The position numbers and the translations under genes are program-made. The notes beneath the pieces are model-generated. The model saw only the letters and a program-made list of their open reading frames with translations. It did no database searches and was not told the origin of the DNA. Shown piece after piece: positions 1-8,080 of a DNA stretch of 64,000 nucleotides. The stretch's first letter is position 1, and each line of letters opens with the position of its first letter. This stretch comes from Novosphingobium lentum NBRC 107847 (GTDB taxonomy: Bacteria > Pseudomonadota > Alphaproteobacteria > Sphingomonadales > Sphingomonadaceae), in assembly GCF_001590965.1 (NCBI RefSeq), contig NZ_BCTW01000001.1, positions 186,001-250,000 on the forward strand. Reading direction: 5' to 3'.

Positions 1-99
1 GACGACCCGGTTGAGCTTGGCCTGCGCATTCGAACGCGAGGCCATGACCTCATGCAGCGAGGTGAGGATGGCGCGGGCGGATGCAGCGGCACTGAGCAT
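1..99 (-). CDS. ptsP: N-terminal fragment, PtsP-like PEP phosphotransferase
   Basis: Only the first 33 codons are present; the gene runs off the left edge. The start is the ATG whose complement lies at 97-99. The visible peptide contains the stretch ILTSLHEVMASRSNAQAKLN, which resembles the start of the GAF domain of sphingomonad PtsP, enzyme I of the nitrogen phosphotransferase system. PtsP takes phosphate from phosphoenolpyruvate and passes it through NPr to PtsN; a ptsN gene is present at 39901-40362. No catalytic residue is visible in this fragment, so the call rests on N-terminal resemblance recalled from the family and could be wrong. Confidence 0.5.
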   Translation of the reverse strand, partial: MLSAAASARAILTSLHEVMASRSNAQAKLNRVV

Positions 100-325
100 G
101 GACCCAAGCCTAGCGCAGCCGGACGGCTTTGGGAACGCCATGCACCACCGATGGGAGCCATGACGATGCAAATCGCCACGGCATCACATTCGATCGCGTC
201 ACATTCGTGTGCCCTGCGGATGCCGGGATGCGGACATACCCAGACCCGTCTTCCTCAACGACACGGCCTTCCCATCGGCGCGCCGGGCGGCAATCGACCG
301 GCACCGGCGACCGACGGTTCGCGCG

Positions 326-484
326 TCAATTGAGGTCGGTAAGTTCTTCCTTGATGCGAAGCTTGCGCCGCTTCAGTTCAGTGACAAGGCTGTCGTCGGG
401 CAGAGGGCGGGACATTTCCTGTTCGATCTGGCGCTCAAGACCGGCATGCTTTGTCTGCAATGCGCTGAAATGCGACGTTTCCAT
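326..484 (-). CDS. DUF465 small helical protein
   Basis: A 52-residue protein with the DUF465 (YdcH-like) pattern: an N-terminal heptad-like helix (ALQTKHAGLERQIEQE) followed by a basic helix (LKRRKLRIKEEL). It probably forms a short coiled coil; no biochemical role is established. The ATG start at 484 is preceded by an excellent Shine-Dalgarno AGGAGG about 7 bases upstream, which fixes the start. A second DUF465 gene lies divergently at 734-931, so the 485-733 gap should hold promoters for both. The pairing of two DUF465 genes with rcdA is familiar from sphingomonads. Confidence 0.85.
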   Translation of the reverse strand: METSHFSALQTKHAGLERQIEQEMSRPLPDDSLVTELKRRKLRIKEELTDLN

Positions 485-733
485 ATGTGTCCTCCTTTGC
501 GAGCATAGCCCTCGCGTTTCGGATACTCGACTCGCAGTGCGACCCGCGTTGTCATGCAAGCACATTGGCCGTAATCTGCAAGTTAACTCGCGCCGGATTG
601 CGGCGGGTACGGGTCCAACCGAATCCACTATCGACCAAACCACGCCGGCTTGAGACGGTTGGAAGCGGCCGTTCGGCGGTCCGGCGACGGTAAGGGATTG
701 ACCGGGGGTGCCGGGACGGCGAAGGGGTCGCGC

Positions 734-931
734 GTGACTGAAGACGAAATGCGCAAGCGCCTCGAGGCGCTGAGGATCGAGCATCGCGATCTCGACGCCG
801 CGATCGATGCGCTCACCGGGGCCGGGGCGACCGACCAGTTGCAGGTGGCGCGGCTGAAAAAGCGCAAATTGCGGCTCAAGGACCAGATCGCGCTGCTCGA
901 AGACTATCTCATCCCCGATATTATTGCCTGA
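734..931 (+). CDS. DUF465 small helical protein, second copy
   Basis: A 65-residue protein from a GTG start at 734. ATG at 749 is an alternative start that would remove five residues. The C-terminal half has the family signature LKKRKLRLKDQIALLED, closely matching its divergent neighbour at 326-484. The N-terminal helix is acidic and basic in turn, as in a coiled coil. Function unknown; the family is widespread and small. It lies 141 bases upstream of rcdA in the same direction and could be co-transcribed with it. Confidence 0.75.
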   Translation: MTEDEMRKRLEALRIEHRDLDAAIDALTGAGATDQLQVARLKKRKLRLKDQIALLEDYLIPDIIA

Positions 932-1072
932 TATTCCAACGGATTGAAATCGATCGGCGGCCTGTCGAGCCAACCTTCGACCGTCCCGTTGCGGCACAGT
1001 CCCGGCTTGGACGTGGAACATCCGAATCGGACCATGGTCGGTCATGAAAACGCACGATATGGCCGTTCGATC

Positions 1073-1537
1073 ATGGGGCTCACACCAAGTATAAATCCGA
1101 GGATCGTCGAAGGTCTGTATGCCGAAGCGCTGGTGCTGGCGGACGAAGTGCGCGCGCGCTTCGATCGCTCGCGGCTGTCACCCGAAGAGGCGGGCGACGA
1201 CCTGGCGCGGGTGGCGCTGTCGTGCGAGGCGCTGCGCACGACCACGCGGATCATGCATTGCATGGCCTGGCTGCTCAACCATCGCGCCCATTTCGCGGGC
1301 GAGCTGTCCGAACTGCAGCTGCGGCGCCACGGCCGGCTGATCGCCAACTACGCGCAGACCGAGCGCGAGGCGCTGGCCGACCTGCCGCTCGACGTGCAGC
1401 GGCTGGTGGGCGAAAGCGAACGGCTCTACCAGCGCATCCTGCGGCTCGAAGCGGCATGGCGCGGCGCCCCCGGCGATGCTCCCAGCGCGATCGAACGCCT
1501 GCGCGAACGGCTTGCGACATCGGTGCGGCAGGGGTGA
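1073..1537 (+). CDS. rcdA: RcdA family (DUF1465) regulator of CtrA degradation
   Basis: A 154-residue, largely helical protein with the DUF1465 features IVEGLYAEALVLADEVR near the N terminus, a central RIMHCMAWLLNHRAHFAGEL segment, and a C-terminal SERLYQRILRLE helix. In Caulobacter, RcdA is an adaptor that helps the ClpXP protease destroy the cell-cycle regulator CtrA. That role is known for the family and only inferred here. The start at 1073 is chosen because similarity begins soon after it; ATG 1034 in the same frame is possible. No strong Shine-Dalgarno sequence is visible at either. Confidence 0.75.
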   Translation: MGLTPSINPRIVEGLYAEALVLADEVRARFDRSRLSPEEAGDDLARVALSCEALRTTTRIMHCMAWLLNHRAHFAGELSELQLRRHGRLIANYAQTEREALADLPLDVQRLVGESERLYQRILRLEAAWRGAPGDAPSAIERLRERLATSVRQG

Positions 1538-1600
1538 ACGGGCGTTCGACCGAACTGACTAAATCCACGACCACTGACTTTCGCGTCGATCGACAACGGC

Positions 1601-3079
1601 CTACACTTTCGCCAGTGCCGCGTCCCATCGCGCAATCCGCTCGTCCCGCACGCTGGCATCCATCTGTGGCATGAACCGCCGCACCGGCCCGCGCATGGCC
1701 GCCGCAGCCTGTTGCAGCGTATCGAACCAGCCCGATCCCACCGCCGCGAGCATCGCCGCGCCCAGCGCGGTGGTTTCGACCGAGGCCGGCCGCTCGACCG
1801 GGATGGCGAGGATGTCGGCCAGGTCCTGCGCCATCCAGTCGTTGGCGCTCATCCCGCCGTCGATGCGCAGTTCGGTCCACGGCGCGCGGTCGGCGGCGAA
1901 CGCGGTCATCAGGTCGCGGGTCTGGTGCGCCATCGCTTCCAGCGCGGCGCGCGCGATGTGCGCCTTGCCGGTGGCAAAGCTCAACCCGTCGATCAACCCG
2001 CGCGCCTCGGGCCGCCAGTGCGGTGCGCCCAGCCCCGACAGCGCCGGCACGACGACCACGCCGCCGCTGTCGGGCACGGACGCGGCCAGCGCGGCGGTTT
2101 CCTCGGCCGCACCGATCAGCCCCAGCCCGTCGCGCAGCCATTTGACCAGACTGCCAGCGACGAAGATCGAGCCCTCCAGCGCATACGTCCGCACGCCCTG
2201 CTGCTGCGCCAGCACCGTGCCGAGCAGGCGATGGCCCGAACGCGGCAGCTCGGTGCCCATGTTGGCCAGCACGAACGCGCCGGTGCCGAAGGTCGCCTTG
2301 ACCTCGCCCGGCGCGAGGCAGCCCTGCCCGATCGTCGCCGCCTGCTGATCACCCGCCAAGCCGCGGATCGGAATCGCCCCGCCCAGTAGCTCAGGCAACG
2401 TCGTGCCGAACGTGCCGGCGCAGTCGACCACCGCCGGCAACGCCGCGCGCGGCACGCCGAACAGCGCGAGCAGGTCTTCGTCCCAATCGGCCCCGTCCAG
2501 CGCGAGCAGGCTGGTGCGGCTGGCATTGCTGGCATCGCTGACGTGGGCCCCGCCGGTCAGCTTGAACACCAGCCAGCTTTCCACCGTGCCCAGCGCCAGC
2601 CGCCCACTGCGCGCCGCCGACGCCACGACGTCATCCTTATCGAGCAGCCAGCGCATCTTGGACGCCGAAAAATACGGATCGAGCAGCAGCCCGGTGCGCG
2701 CCTGCACCAGCGGTTCGGCGCCTTCGCCACGCAGCCGGTCGCAGAACGGCGTGGTGCGGCGGTCCTGCCAGACGATGGCGCGCGCCAGAGGCTCGCCGCT
2801 GGTGCGGTCCCAGGCCACCACCGTCTCGCGCTGGTTGGTGATGCCGATCGCGGCGATCTGTTCCGCCCAGCCGGCTTGCGCGACCACGGCTTGCGCGCAC
2901 ACCAGCGTCGCGCGCCAGATCTCGTCAGCGTCATGCTCGACCCAGCCCGGCTGCGAGTAGAACTGCGCGATCTCGCGCTGCGCGGTGCCATGCAAGGCGC
3001 CGTCGGCATCGAACAGCATCGCGCGGGTCGAGGTGGTCCCCGCATCGAGCACGAGGATGAGCGGGGTGGAGCTGACCAT
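1601..3079 (-). CDS. glpK: Glycerol kinase
   Basis: A 492-residue FGGY-family kinase, the usual length for GlpK, which phosphorylates glycerol to glycerol-3-phosphate using ATP. Visible motifs are the N-terminal phosphate-binding loop DAGTTSTR (residues 11-18), ITNQRET, the IVWQDRRT substrate region, a FGTGAF segment and the C-terminal RIDGGMSANDW motif. ATG at 3079 places the ATP loop at the expected distance. No glpF, glpD or glpR is beside it, so it stands alone rather than in a glp operon. It is divergent from the metallo-hydrolase gene at 3177, sharing a 97-base gap. Confidence 0.95.
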   Translation of the reverse strand: MVSSTPLILVLDAGTTSTRAMLFDADGALHGTAQREIAQFYSQPGWVEHDADEIWRATLVCAQAVVAQAGWAEQIAAIGITNQRETVVAWDRTSGEPLARAIVWQDRRTTPFCDRLRGEGAEPLVQARTGLLLDPYFSASKMRWLLDKDDVVASAARSGRLALGTVESWLVFKLTGGAHVSDASNASRTSLLALDGADWDEDLLALFGVPRAALPAVVDCAGTFGTTLPELLGGAIPIRGLAGDQQAATIGQGCLAPGEVKATFGTGAFVLANMGTELPRSGHRLLGTVLAQQQGVRTYALEGSIFVAGSLVKWLRDGLGLIGAAEETAALAASVPDSGGVVVVPALSGLGAPHWRPEARGLIDGLSFATGKAHIARAALEAMAHQTRDLMTAFAADRAPWTELRIDGGMSANDWMAQDLADILAIPVERPASVETTALGAAMLAAVGSGWFDTLQQAAAAMRGPVRRFMPQMDASVRDERIARWDAALAKV

Positions 3080-3150
3080 CCCGGCATGATGGAACGCCCG
3101 CCGGCCAAGGGCAAGCGCGGCCCCCGCGCGCTTCGACGGCGTTGCGCTGG

Positions 3151-3175
3151 CCCCTGCCAATCCCCATAGCAGGGG
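3151..3175 (+). promoter_or_regulatory. Hairpin covering the ribosome-binding site of the 3177 gene
   Basis: A perfect 7-bp inverted repeat, CCCCTGC (3151-3157) and GCAGGGG (3169-3175), with an 11-base loop. It ends one base before the ATG at 3177. The only purine-rich Shine-Dalgarno candidate (AGGGG) is the right arm of this stem, so the structure would hide it in mRNA that starts upstream. Regulation is an inference. Confidence 0.45.
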
Positions 3176-3176
3176 A

Positions 3177-4112
3177 ATGGACAGCACCGGCCCGGCCCTT
3201 CCCCCGATCTCGCCCGATCCCGCCGACTGGCCGACGGGCCTGGCCGAGCAGGTCGAGCCGCTGGTGCGCCGCGTGCTTGCGCCCAATCCCTCACCCTACA
3301 CCTTCAACGGCACGCAGACGTACGTGGTCGGCAGCCAGGGTGACGTGGCGGTGATCGACCCGGGCCCGAACGACACCGGCGCGGCCGGCCATGCCGACAC
3401 CAATGGCGTCGGCCACGTCGATGCGATCCTGCGCGCGATCGGCGACGCGAAACTGGTGGCGATCGTGTGCACGCACACCCACCGCGATCACAGCCCCGCC
3501 GCCGCCCCGCTGGCGCTGCGCACCGGCGCGCCGATCATTGGTTGCGCCCCGCTGGTGCTGGCGGATGACGGCCCCCGCGCCGATGCCGCGTTCGACCCGA
3601 CCTACACCCCCGATCGCGTGCTGCGCGACGGCGAGACGTTGGCGGGATCGGGCTGGACGCTGCAGGCCGTGGCGACGCCGGGGCATACCAGCAACCACTT
3701 GTGCTACAGCTTGCGCGAAAGCGGGGCGCTGTTCACCGGCGATCACGTGATGGGCTGGTCGACCAGCGTGGTTTCGCCCCCCGATGGCGACATGGCCGAT
3801 TACATGGCCAGCCTGCAGAAGCTGTATGACCGCGACGACAGCGTCTATTACCCCGCGCACGGCCCGGCGGTGACCAACCCGCGCCAGCTGGTGCGCGGGA
3901 TGCTCGGCCATCGCCGCCAGCGCGAGCGCCAGATCCTGCGCGTGCTCGAAGGAGCCCCCCAAGCGATCGAGGCGATGGTGCCGCAAATGTACAAAGGGCT
4001 CGATCCCCGGCTGAACGGCGCGGCGGGCCGATCCGTGCTCGCGCACCTGATCGATCTGGAACGACAGGGCCGCGTCGCCCGTTCGGGAGAGACATGGACC
4101 ATCCCGACCTGA
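3177..4112 (+). CDS. MBL-fold metallo-hydrolase, LACTB2-like
   Basis: A 311-residue metallo-beta-lactamase-fold protein. The zinc-binding signature THTHRDH sits at about residues 99-105 (HxHxDH). Further ligands are ATPGHTSNH near 165, FTGDHVMG near 190 and YPAHGP near 222. The C-terminal part from about 240 (RQRERQILRVLE to the end) looks like the winged-helix extension of LACTB2-type hydrolases, some of which act on RNA. Substrate here is unknown; glyoxalase-II or RNase activity are both possible. Its 3' end overlaps the DUF4230 gene by 19 bases, implying co-transcription. Confidence 0.85.
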   Translation: MDSTGPALPPISPDPADWPTGLAEQVEPLVRRVLAPNPSPYTFNGTQTYVVGSQGDVAVIDPGPNDTGAAGHADTNGVGHVDAILRAIGDAKLVAIVCTHTHRDHSPAAAPLALRTGAPIIGCAPLVLADDGPRADAAFDPTYTPDRVLRDGETLAGSGWTLQAVATPGHTSNHLCYSLRESGALFTGDHVMGWSTSVVSPPDGDMADYMASLQKLYDRDDSVYYPAHGPAVTNPRQLVRGMLGHRRQRERQILRVLEGAPQAIEAMVPQMYKGLDPRLNGAAGRSVLAHLIDLERQGRVARSGETWTIPT

Positions 4113-4789
4113 CCCCGCCACCCGCGCCGCCGCGCGAACCGACGCTGGTGGCACCCTTGCGCCACGAACCTTCGATCGCGCGGGCATCCACGCTGCCGTG
4201 GCTGCTGTTCGTGGTGGCGCTGGCTGCGGCGGCGTGGCTGGCGTGGCGCACCTACTGGCCCGAGCATCTGGGCGATCCGCTGGCCACCAGCCTCATCAGT
4301 TTCGAAAAGCAGGACAGCCTGACCGTGTTCAGCGCGCAACTGGCGCCGGTGGTGGCCAGCGACGATTCGCGCCTGTTCGGGCTGGTCAACGCGCGGCAGG
4401 TCGCGGTCATCCCGGCGCGCGTCGATTACACCATCGATCTGGGCAAAGTCGGGCGCAACCGGCTGGCGTGGGATGCGGCGACCCGCACCCTGACCGTGCA
4501 ACTGCCCCCGCTGACGGTGAGCCGCCCCAACCTCGACGAAGCGCGTGCGCAGTATTTGCGCGAAGGCGTGTGGATCACCCGCGATGCGCAGGACAAGCTG
4601 ACGCGCGACAACACCCGCCTGGCCGAACAGCAGGCGATGCAGGCGGCGGGCAATCCGGTGCTGATCGGCCTTGCCCGCTCTGCCGCAAGGGAAGCGGTCA
4701 CGCAGAACCTGGCGATTCCGCTGCAGGTGGCGGGCTATGGCGAGGTCAAGGTCGTCGTCCGGTTCGATGGAGAGCCGGTGCCGAAGTGA
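4094..4789 (+). CDS. DUF4230 single-span membrane protein
   Basis: A 231-residue protein with a proline-rich cytoplasmic N terminus, one transmembrane helix at about residues 34-52, and a soluble outer domain typical of DUF4230. The pattern TVFSAQLAPVV, then a YTIDLGKV strand and a TLTVQLPP strand, is characteristic of this family of envelope proteins of unknown function. Translation starts inside the end of the upstream hydrolase gene (19-base overlap), so expression is probably coupled. Confidence 0.75.
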   Translation: MDHPDLTPPPAPPREPTLVAPLRHEPSIARASTLPWLLFVVALAAAAWLAWRTYWPEHLGDPLATSLISFEKQDSLTVFSAQLAPVVASDDSRLFGLVNARQVAVIPARVDYTIDLGKVGRNRLAWDAATRTLTVQLPPLTVSRPNLDEARAQYLREGVWITRDAQDKLTRDNTRLAEQQAMQAAGNPVLIGLARSAAREAVTQNLAIPLQVAGYGEVKVVVRFDGEPVPK

Positions 4790-4888
4790 CGTCGGGACGC
4801 CCTTAACCGATTTCATCTGTGACTGGCGTCATGGTTGGTAGCGAAGCGACTCGGTACACGATGCCATCCACATCGGACGGAACCGACC

Positions 4889-5647
4889 ATGACTGCGACC
4901 ATCATTGCCACCCCCCGGCTCGACCCCGGCAATTTCATCGGACGTCCGCGCAGCGCCGCGCGCGAAGCCGCGTTCTTCGCCCGCCTGACGCTGGGGCTGG
5001 CGCTGTTCATCCTGTTCGCCTTCGCCCAGTTCGGCGTGCGCGGCATGGTCGATTACGCCCGCGTGCCGTGGTTCGTTCATGCGCACGCGGCCGCCATGAC
5101 CGGGTGGCTCGCGCTGCTGGTCGTGCAATCGCGACTGTCCGCCGCGGGCGATTTCGACCGGCACCGCCAGCTGGGCATGGCCAGCGTCGGGCTGCTGCTG
5201 GTCATCGCCAAGCTGGCCAGCATGGCCTGCCTTGGCGCGGTGCGGTCGGGCACGGTGCCGCCGTTCTTCACCCCTGCCTATTTCCTTGCGCTGGTCCATG
5301 TCGAGATCGTGGCGCTGCTCGCCATGATCGGCTGGGCGGTGGCGATGCGGCGCAAGGCCAACTGGCACCGCCGGCTGATGATCGGTTCGATGGTGCTGAT
5401 CATGGAGCCGGCGCTGGGGCGGCTGCTGCCGATGCCGCTGCTGGGCGGGTGGGGCGAATGGGTTTCGCTCGCCTTCCAGCTCGGCGCGCTGGCGGTCCTG
5501 GCCGCGCACGACTTGCGCGTGCTCGGCCGCGTGCACCGGGCAACGCTGGCGAGCGCGGCATTGGTGACCGCCACGCACGTGCTGGTCAGCATGCTGGCGG
5601 TCGCCGCACCGATGGTGGCGCTGGCCGCGCGGGTCGCAACCGCTTGA
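4889..5647 (+). CDS. Polytopic membrane protein of unknown function
   Basis: A 252-residue protein with about seven hydrophobic segments. Conserved-looking histidines occur in FVHAHAAAMTGW (second segment) and DRHRQLG, and a WHRRLMIGSM motif follows the fifth segment. This HAH...HRxLG arrangement recurs in bacterial membrane proteins whose role is not known; haem or metal binding by the histidines is speculation. ATG 4889 is used because the in-frame upstream codons encode an unlikely basic leader. It stands alone, about 100 bases from each neighbour. Confidence 0.6.
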   Translation: MTATIIATPRLDPGNFIGRPRSAAREAAFFARLTLGLALFILFAFAQFGVRGMVDYARVPWFVHAHAAAMTGWLALLVVQSRLSAAGDFDRHRQLGMASVGLLLVIAKLASMACLGAVRSGTVPPFFTPAYFLALVHVEIVALLAMIGWAVAMRRKANWHRRLMIGSMVLIMEPALGRLLPMPLLGGWGEWVSLAFQLGALAVLAAHDLRVLGRVHRATLASAALVTATHVLVSMLAVAAPMVALAARVATA

Positions 5648-5765
5648 GGTTGCCCGGTTGACCGGGTTGACCTGACTTTCGGTTGCGGGCGGCGGCACGG
5701 CTCCCTAAGTTCCCGCAGGACGAGGGGCGCCACGTGGCCCGCCCTCCCCCGGGGATCGCCTGACC

Positions 5766-6773
5766 ATGACTGCCCAGCCTGCCAACCTTTCCGGCATCGA
5801 CATCCGCGCCGAAATCGACCGCCTGCGCAAGGACCGCAATGCGGTGATTCTAGCGCATTACTACCAGCGCCCCGAAATCCAGGACATTGCCGACTTCGTG
5901 GGGGACAGCCTGGAGCTGAGCCGCAAGGCCGCCGCCACCGACGCCGAGGTCATCGCGTTCTGCGGGGTCAAGTTCATGGCCGACACTGCCAAGATCCTGT
6001 CGCCGCAGAAAATCGTGGTGCTGCCCGATCTCGACGCGGGTTGCAGTCTTGAGGATTCGTGCCCGCCCGACAAGTTCAAGGCATTCCGCGAGGCGCACCC
6101 CGATCACATCGCGCTGACCTACATCAACTGCTCGACCGAGGTGAAGGCGCTGTCGGACGTGATCGTCACGTCATCGAGCGCCGAGACGATCCTGGCGCAG
6201 ATCCCCGCAAGCCAGAAGATCATCTTCGGCCCGGACAAGCATCTTGGCGGCTACCTCAACCGCAAGTTCAACCGCGACATGCTGCTGTGGCCGGGCGTGT
6301 GCATCGTGCACGAGGCGTTCAGCGAGACCGAGCTGATCAAGCTGATGGCGCAGCACCCCGGCGCACCCGTGGCGGCGCACCCCGAATGCCCCGCGCACAT
6401 CGTCGACCATGCCGATTACGTCGGATCGACCAGCGGCATCCTGCAGTTCGCCAAGACGTTCACTGGCGACACGCTGATCGTGGCGACCGAGCCGCACATC
6501 ATCCACCAGATGCAGTTGGCGATCCCGGACAAGACCTTCATCGGCGCGCCCGGCGCCGACGGCAACTGCAACTGCAACATCTGCCCGTACATGGCGCTCA
6601 ACACGATGGAAAAGCTCTACGTGAGCTTGCGCGACCTGCAGCCAAGGATCGAAATCGCCGAACCGCTCCGGCTGGCCGCCAAGCAAAGCCTCGACCGCAT
6701 GCTCGACATGGCGGCGGGCACCGTGGGCATGGGCGATCTGGGCGTGAGGCCGTTTGTGGCGGCAGAATTTTAA
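5766..6773 (+). CDS. nadA: Quinolinate synthase
   Basis: A 335-residue NadA, which condenses iminoaspartate with dihydroxyacetone phosphate to quinolinate in NAD synthesis. It carries the triplicated fold and the [4Fe-4S] ligands: cysteine in LDAGCSLED (about residue 93), AHPECPAHI (about 207) and the C-terminal NCNCNICPYM. The N-terminal AHYYQRPEIQD motif binds substrate. nadB and nadC are not nearby. Its stop codon overlaps the start of the small membrane gene at 6773 (TAATG). Confidence 0.97.
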   Translation: MTAQPANLSGIDIRAEIDRLRKDRNAVILAHYYQRPEIQDIADFVGDSLELSRKAAATDAEVIAFCGVKFMADTAKILSPQKIVVLPDLDAGCSLEDSCPPDKFKAFREAHPDHIALTYINCSTEVKALSDVIVTSSSAETILAQIPASQKIIFGPDKHLGGYLNRKFNRDMLLWPGVCIVHEAFSETELIKLMAQHPGAPVAAHPECPAHIVDHADYVGSTSGILQFAKTFTGDTLIVATEPHIIHQMQLAIPDKTFIGAPGADGNCNCNICPYMALNTMEKLYVSLRDLQPRIEIAEPLRLAAKQSLDRMLDMAAGTVGMGDLGVRPFVAAEF

Positions 6774-7042
6774 TGGCGGCAATTGTAATTCTGCTTTGGA
6801 TCGGAAGCCTTGTCGCAGGCTGGCACCACTTTTACATATGGTTGATTGTTCCGGTCGGGTTCTTTGTGATTCATGTGCTGCAAGGACAGCGACAGGCTCT
6901 GGCGGCCTTGAAACGCAACGGTATGTCAGGCGAATTTTATAGAAAGCAGATGATCATTCCAAATCTGCGGCTCATTTTGTGGAGTGCGCTCCAGCATGGA
7001 TTTTTGTTTTTAGTCGGTGGCTTTCTTTCGCGCCTCACTTGA
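6773..7042 (+). CDS. Small membrane protein coupled to nadA
   Basis: An 89-residue protein with two or three hydrophobic segments (residues about 2-35 and 66-85) and a basic loop between them. The ATG overlaps the nadA stop in TAATG, so it is probably translated by coupling. Base composition is visibly more AT-rich than nadA, resembling the toxin-antitoxin stretch that follows, so it may belong to an acquired segment inserted just behind nadA. I recognise no family. A role in NAD synthesis is not supported by the sequence. Confidence 0.6.
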   Translation: MAAIVILLWIGSLVAGWHHFYIWLIVPVGFFVIHVLQGQRQALAALKRNGMSGEFYRKQMIIPNLRLILWSALQHGFLFLVGGFLSRLT

Positions 7043-7081
7043 GACAGAATATTCCGGACAGCGCAAAAAGGGCGAGGGAAG

Positions 7082-7474
7082 TCACTCTTTGAGCCTTTTA
7101 GCATGTCCACGGTTGCGATGCTCTGACAGAGGCTGATCGCATTTACGGAGAACTTTCCCGTCGATAGATTTCACTACCTCTGAATACATATCATTACGGC
7201 GATCAATTTCACGCTTCAGATAACGCAGTTCACCGGTATCTCGGTGCAGGCTCCATCCCTCGAATGTTTCCCGGAACCATTTCTTTCGCCCGGTGACCCC
7301 CTCCAAGATACCTCTCATTTTGACACTGATTCTCGTATCAGAGCTTGCGAAAGCCTCGACGGTAAAAACTCGCACAACCGAGCCGCAGTTTGGACACGGA
7401 ATCCGCGATCGTGCCGTATTCGTTACGTCCGGGCTGCCGCATTTGCCGCAAGTGATCGGCGCAAGTGGTGGCAT
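7082..7474 (-). CDS. Zinc-ribbon protein coupled to an antitoxin gene
   Basis: A 130-residue protein from ATG 7474. The N terminus has two CxxC knuckles, CGKCG and CPNCG, separated by about 17 residues, a classic four-cysteine zinc ribbon. The rest is hydrophilic and basic, with no recognised domain. The start lies one base after the stop of the XRE antitoxin gene (TGA A ATG), so the two are almost certainly translated together. The longer frame reaching 7519 would overlap the antitoxin gene and is less likely. Whether it is part of the toxin-antitoxin module, for example as an extra DNA- or RNA-binding regulator, is unknown. Confidence 0.6.
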   Translation of the reverse strand: MPPLAPITCGKCGSPDVTNTARSRIPCPNCGSVVRVFTVEAFASSDTRISVKMRGILEGVTGRKKWFRETFEGWSLHRDTGELRYLKREIDRRNDMYSEVVKSIDGKVLRKCDQPLSEHRNRGHAKRLKE

Positions 7475-7475
7475 T

Positions 7476-7760
7476 TCACCCCGCCACCGCACGAGCCGCT
7501 GCCTCAGGCTCTGCATCAATCACCTTGAGATAGGCGCGCACGGCGGGCGGCGGCATGTGGCGGCCGATCTCGTACTGGCGGATGTTGCTGACCGGGATGC
7601 CATAGACGCGAGCGAATTCGTCCTGGCTCAACCCCAGCCGGTTGCGCAACCGGCGGATGCGGCGGCCCATGTGCGCTCGTTCCATTCCGGCAACGGAGAC
7701 ATCGAAATCCTCGGGGTCATCGGGATCAGCCGGGATTGCTATGGTAGTCTCTTTGTTCAC
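7476..7760 (-). CDS. XRE-type antitoxin of a BrnT toxin
   Basis: A 94-residue protein: an acidic N-terminal arm (PADPDDPEDFD), then a helix-turn-helix domain at about residues 30-85 (RIRRLRNRLGLSQDEFARVYGIPVSNIRQYEIG), the XRE pattern. It overlaps the brnT gene by 35 bases. In such systems the antitoxin binds the RNase toxin and represses the shared promoter; the palindrome at 8010-8026 is the natural operator. The usual BrnA partner is a ribbon-helix-helix or MetJ-like protein, so an HTH partner is a known but less typical variant. Confidence 0.85.
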   Translation of the reverse strand: MNKETTIAIPADPDDPEDFDVSVAGMERAHMGRRIRRLRNRLGLSQDEFARVYGIPVSNIRQYEIGRHMPPPAVRAYLKVIDAEPEAAARAVAG

Positions 7761-8001
7761 GCGCGTTGCTCCGCCTCACCGAAATCAATCTAATCACTTC
7801 GCCGCGCCAGACGTGTATGACGGTATAAAGCTTGCCGTCCACTTTTCCGACCGCCTTGTTCCGATCCTCGCCGTCGACCGGCCTGAACGATGACGAAATG
7901 ATATGGTCGGGGTCCCGGAATATCCGGATGCCGAACGCCAGCCGCACGCCGTGCTTGAAGCGGTTGGCCTCATCCTTGGCCGGATCGAACGTGAACTCCA
8001 C
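7726..8001 (-). CDS. brnT: BrnT-family ribonuclease toxin
   Basis: A 91-residue DUF497 (BrnT) protein. Family landmarks are the N-terminal FDPAKDEANRFKHGV, the central GEDRNKAVGKVDGKLYTVIHV and the C-terminal RLISVRRSNAREQRDY, where basic residues perform RNA cleavage in characterised BrnT. The start is GTG at 8001, because an in-frame stop lies three codons upstream and no ATG fits. The transcript would be almost leaderless given the promoter at 8022-8050. Toxin lies upstream of antitoxin, the usual order for this family. Confidence 0.88.
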   Translation of the reverse strand: MEFTFDPAKDEANRFKHGVRLAFGIRIFRDPDHIISSSFRPVDGEDRNKAVGKVDGKLYTVIHVWRGEVIRLISVRRSNAREQRDYHSNPG

Positions 8002-8009
8002 GCCTTTTC

Positions 8010-8026
8010 ATAAGTGAATCACTTAT
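8010..8026 (-). promoter_or_regulatory. Palindromic operator of the brnT promoter
   Basis: A perfect inverted repeat: arms ATAAGTGA (8010-8017) and TCACTTAT (8019-8026) around one central A. It overlaps the -10 hexamer of the brnT promoter and lies eight bases before the GTG start. Position and symmetry fit autorepression by the XRE antitoxin or the toxin-antitoxin complex. Confidence 0.6.
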
Positions 8027-8050
8027 AGCAGGCGAGCGAAGTTGAGTCGA
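8022..8050 (-). promoter_or_regulatory. Sigma-70-like promoter of the brnT operon
   Basis: Reading the minus strand, a -35-like TCGACT (8045-8050, four of six matches to TTGACA) is followed after exactly 17 bases by TATAAG (8022-8027, five of six matches to TATAAT). Transcription would start near 8015, giving a leader of about 14 bases before GTG 8001. Confidence 0.5.
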
Positions 8051-8080
8051 GAATGAAGCGATTCGGGGAAATGGCCACCC

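Noticed and set aside
100..325. Small genes between the ptsP fragment and DUF465
   Set aside because: Open frames there lack ribosome-binding sites and protein-like composition.
6773..8050. Prophage or integrative element around the toxin-antitoxin genes
   Set aside because: No integrase, transposase, tRNA target or flanking direct repeats were found.
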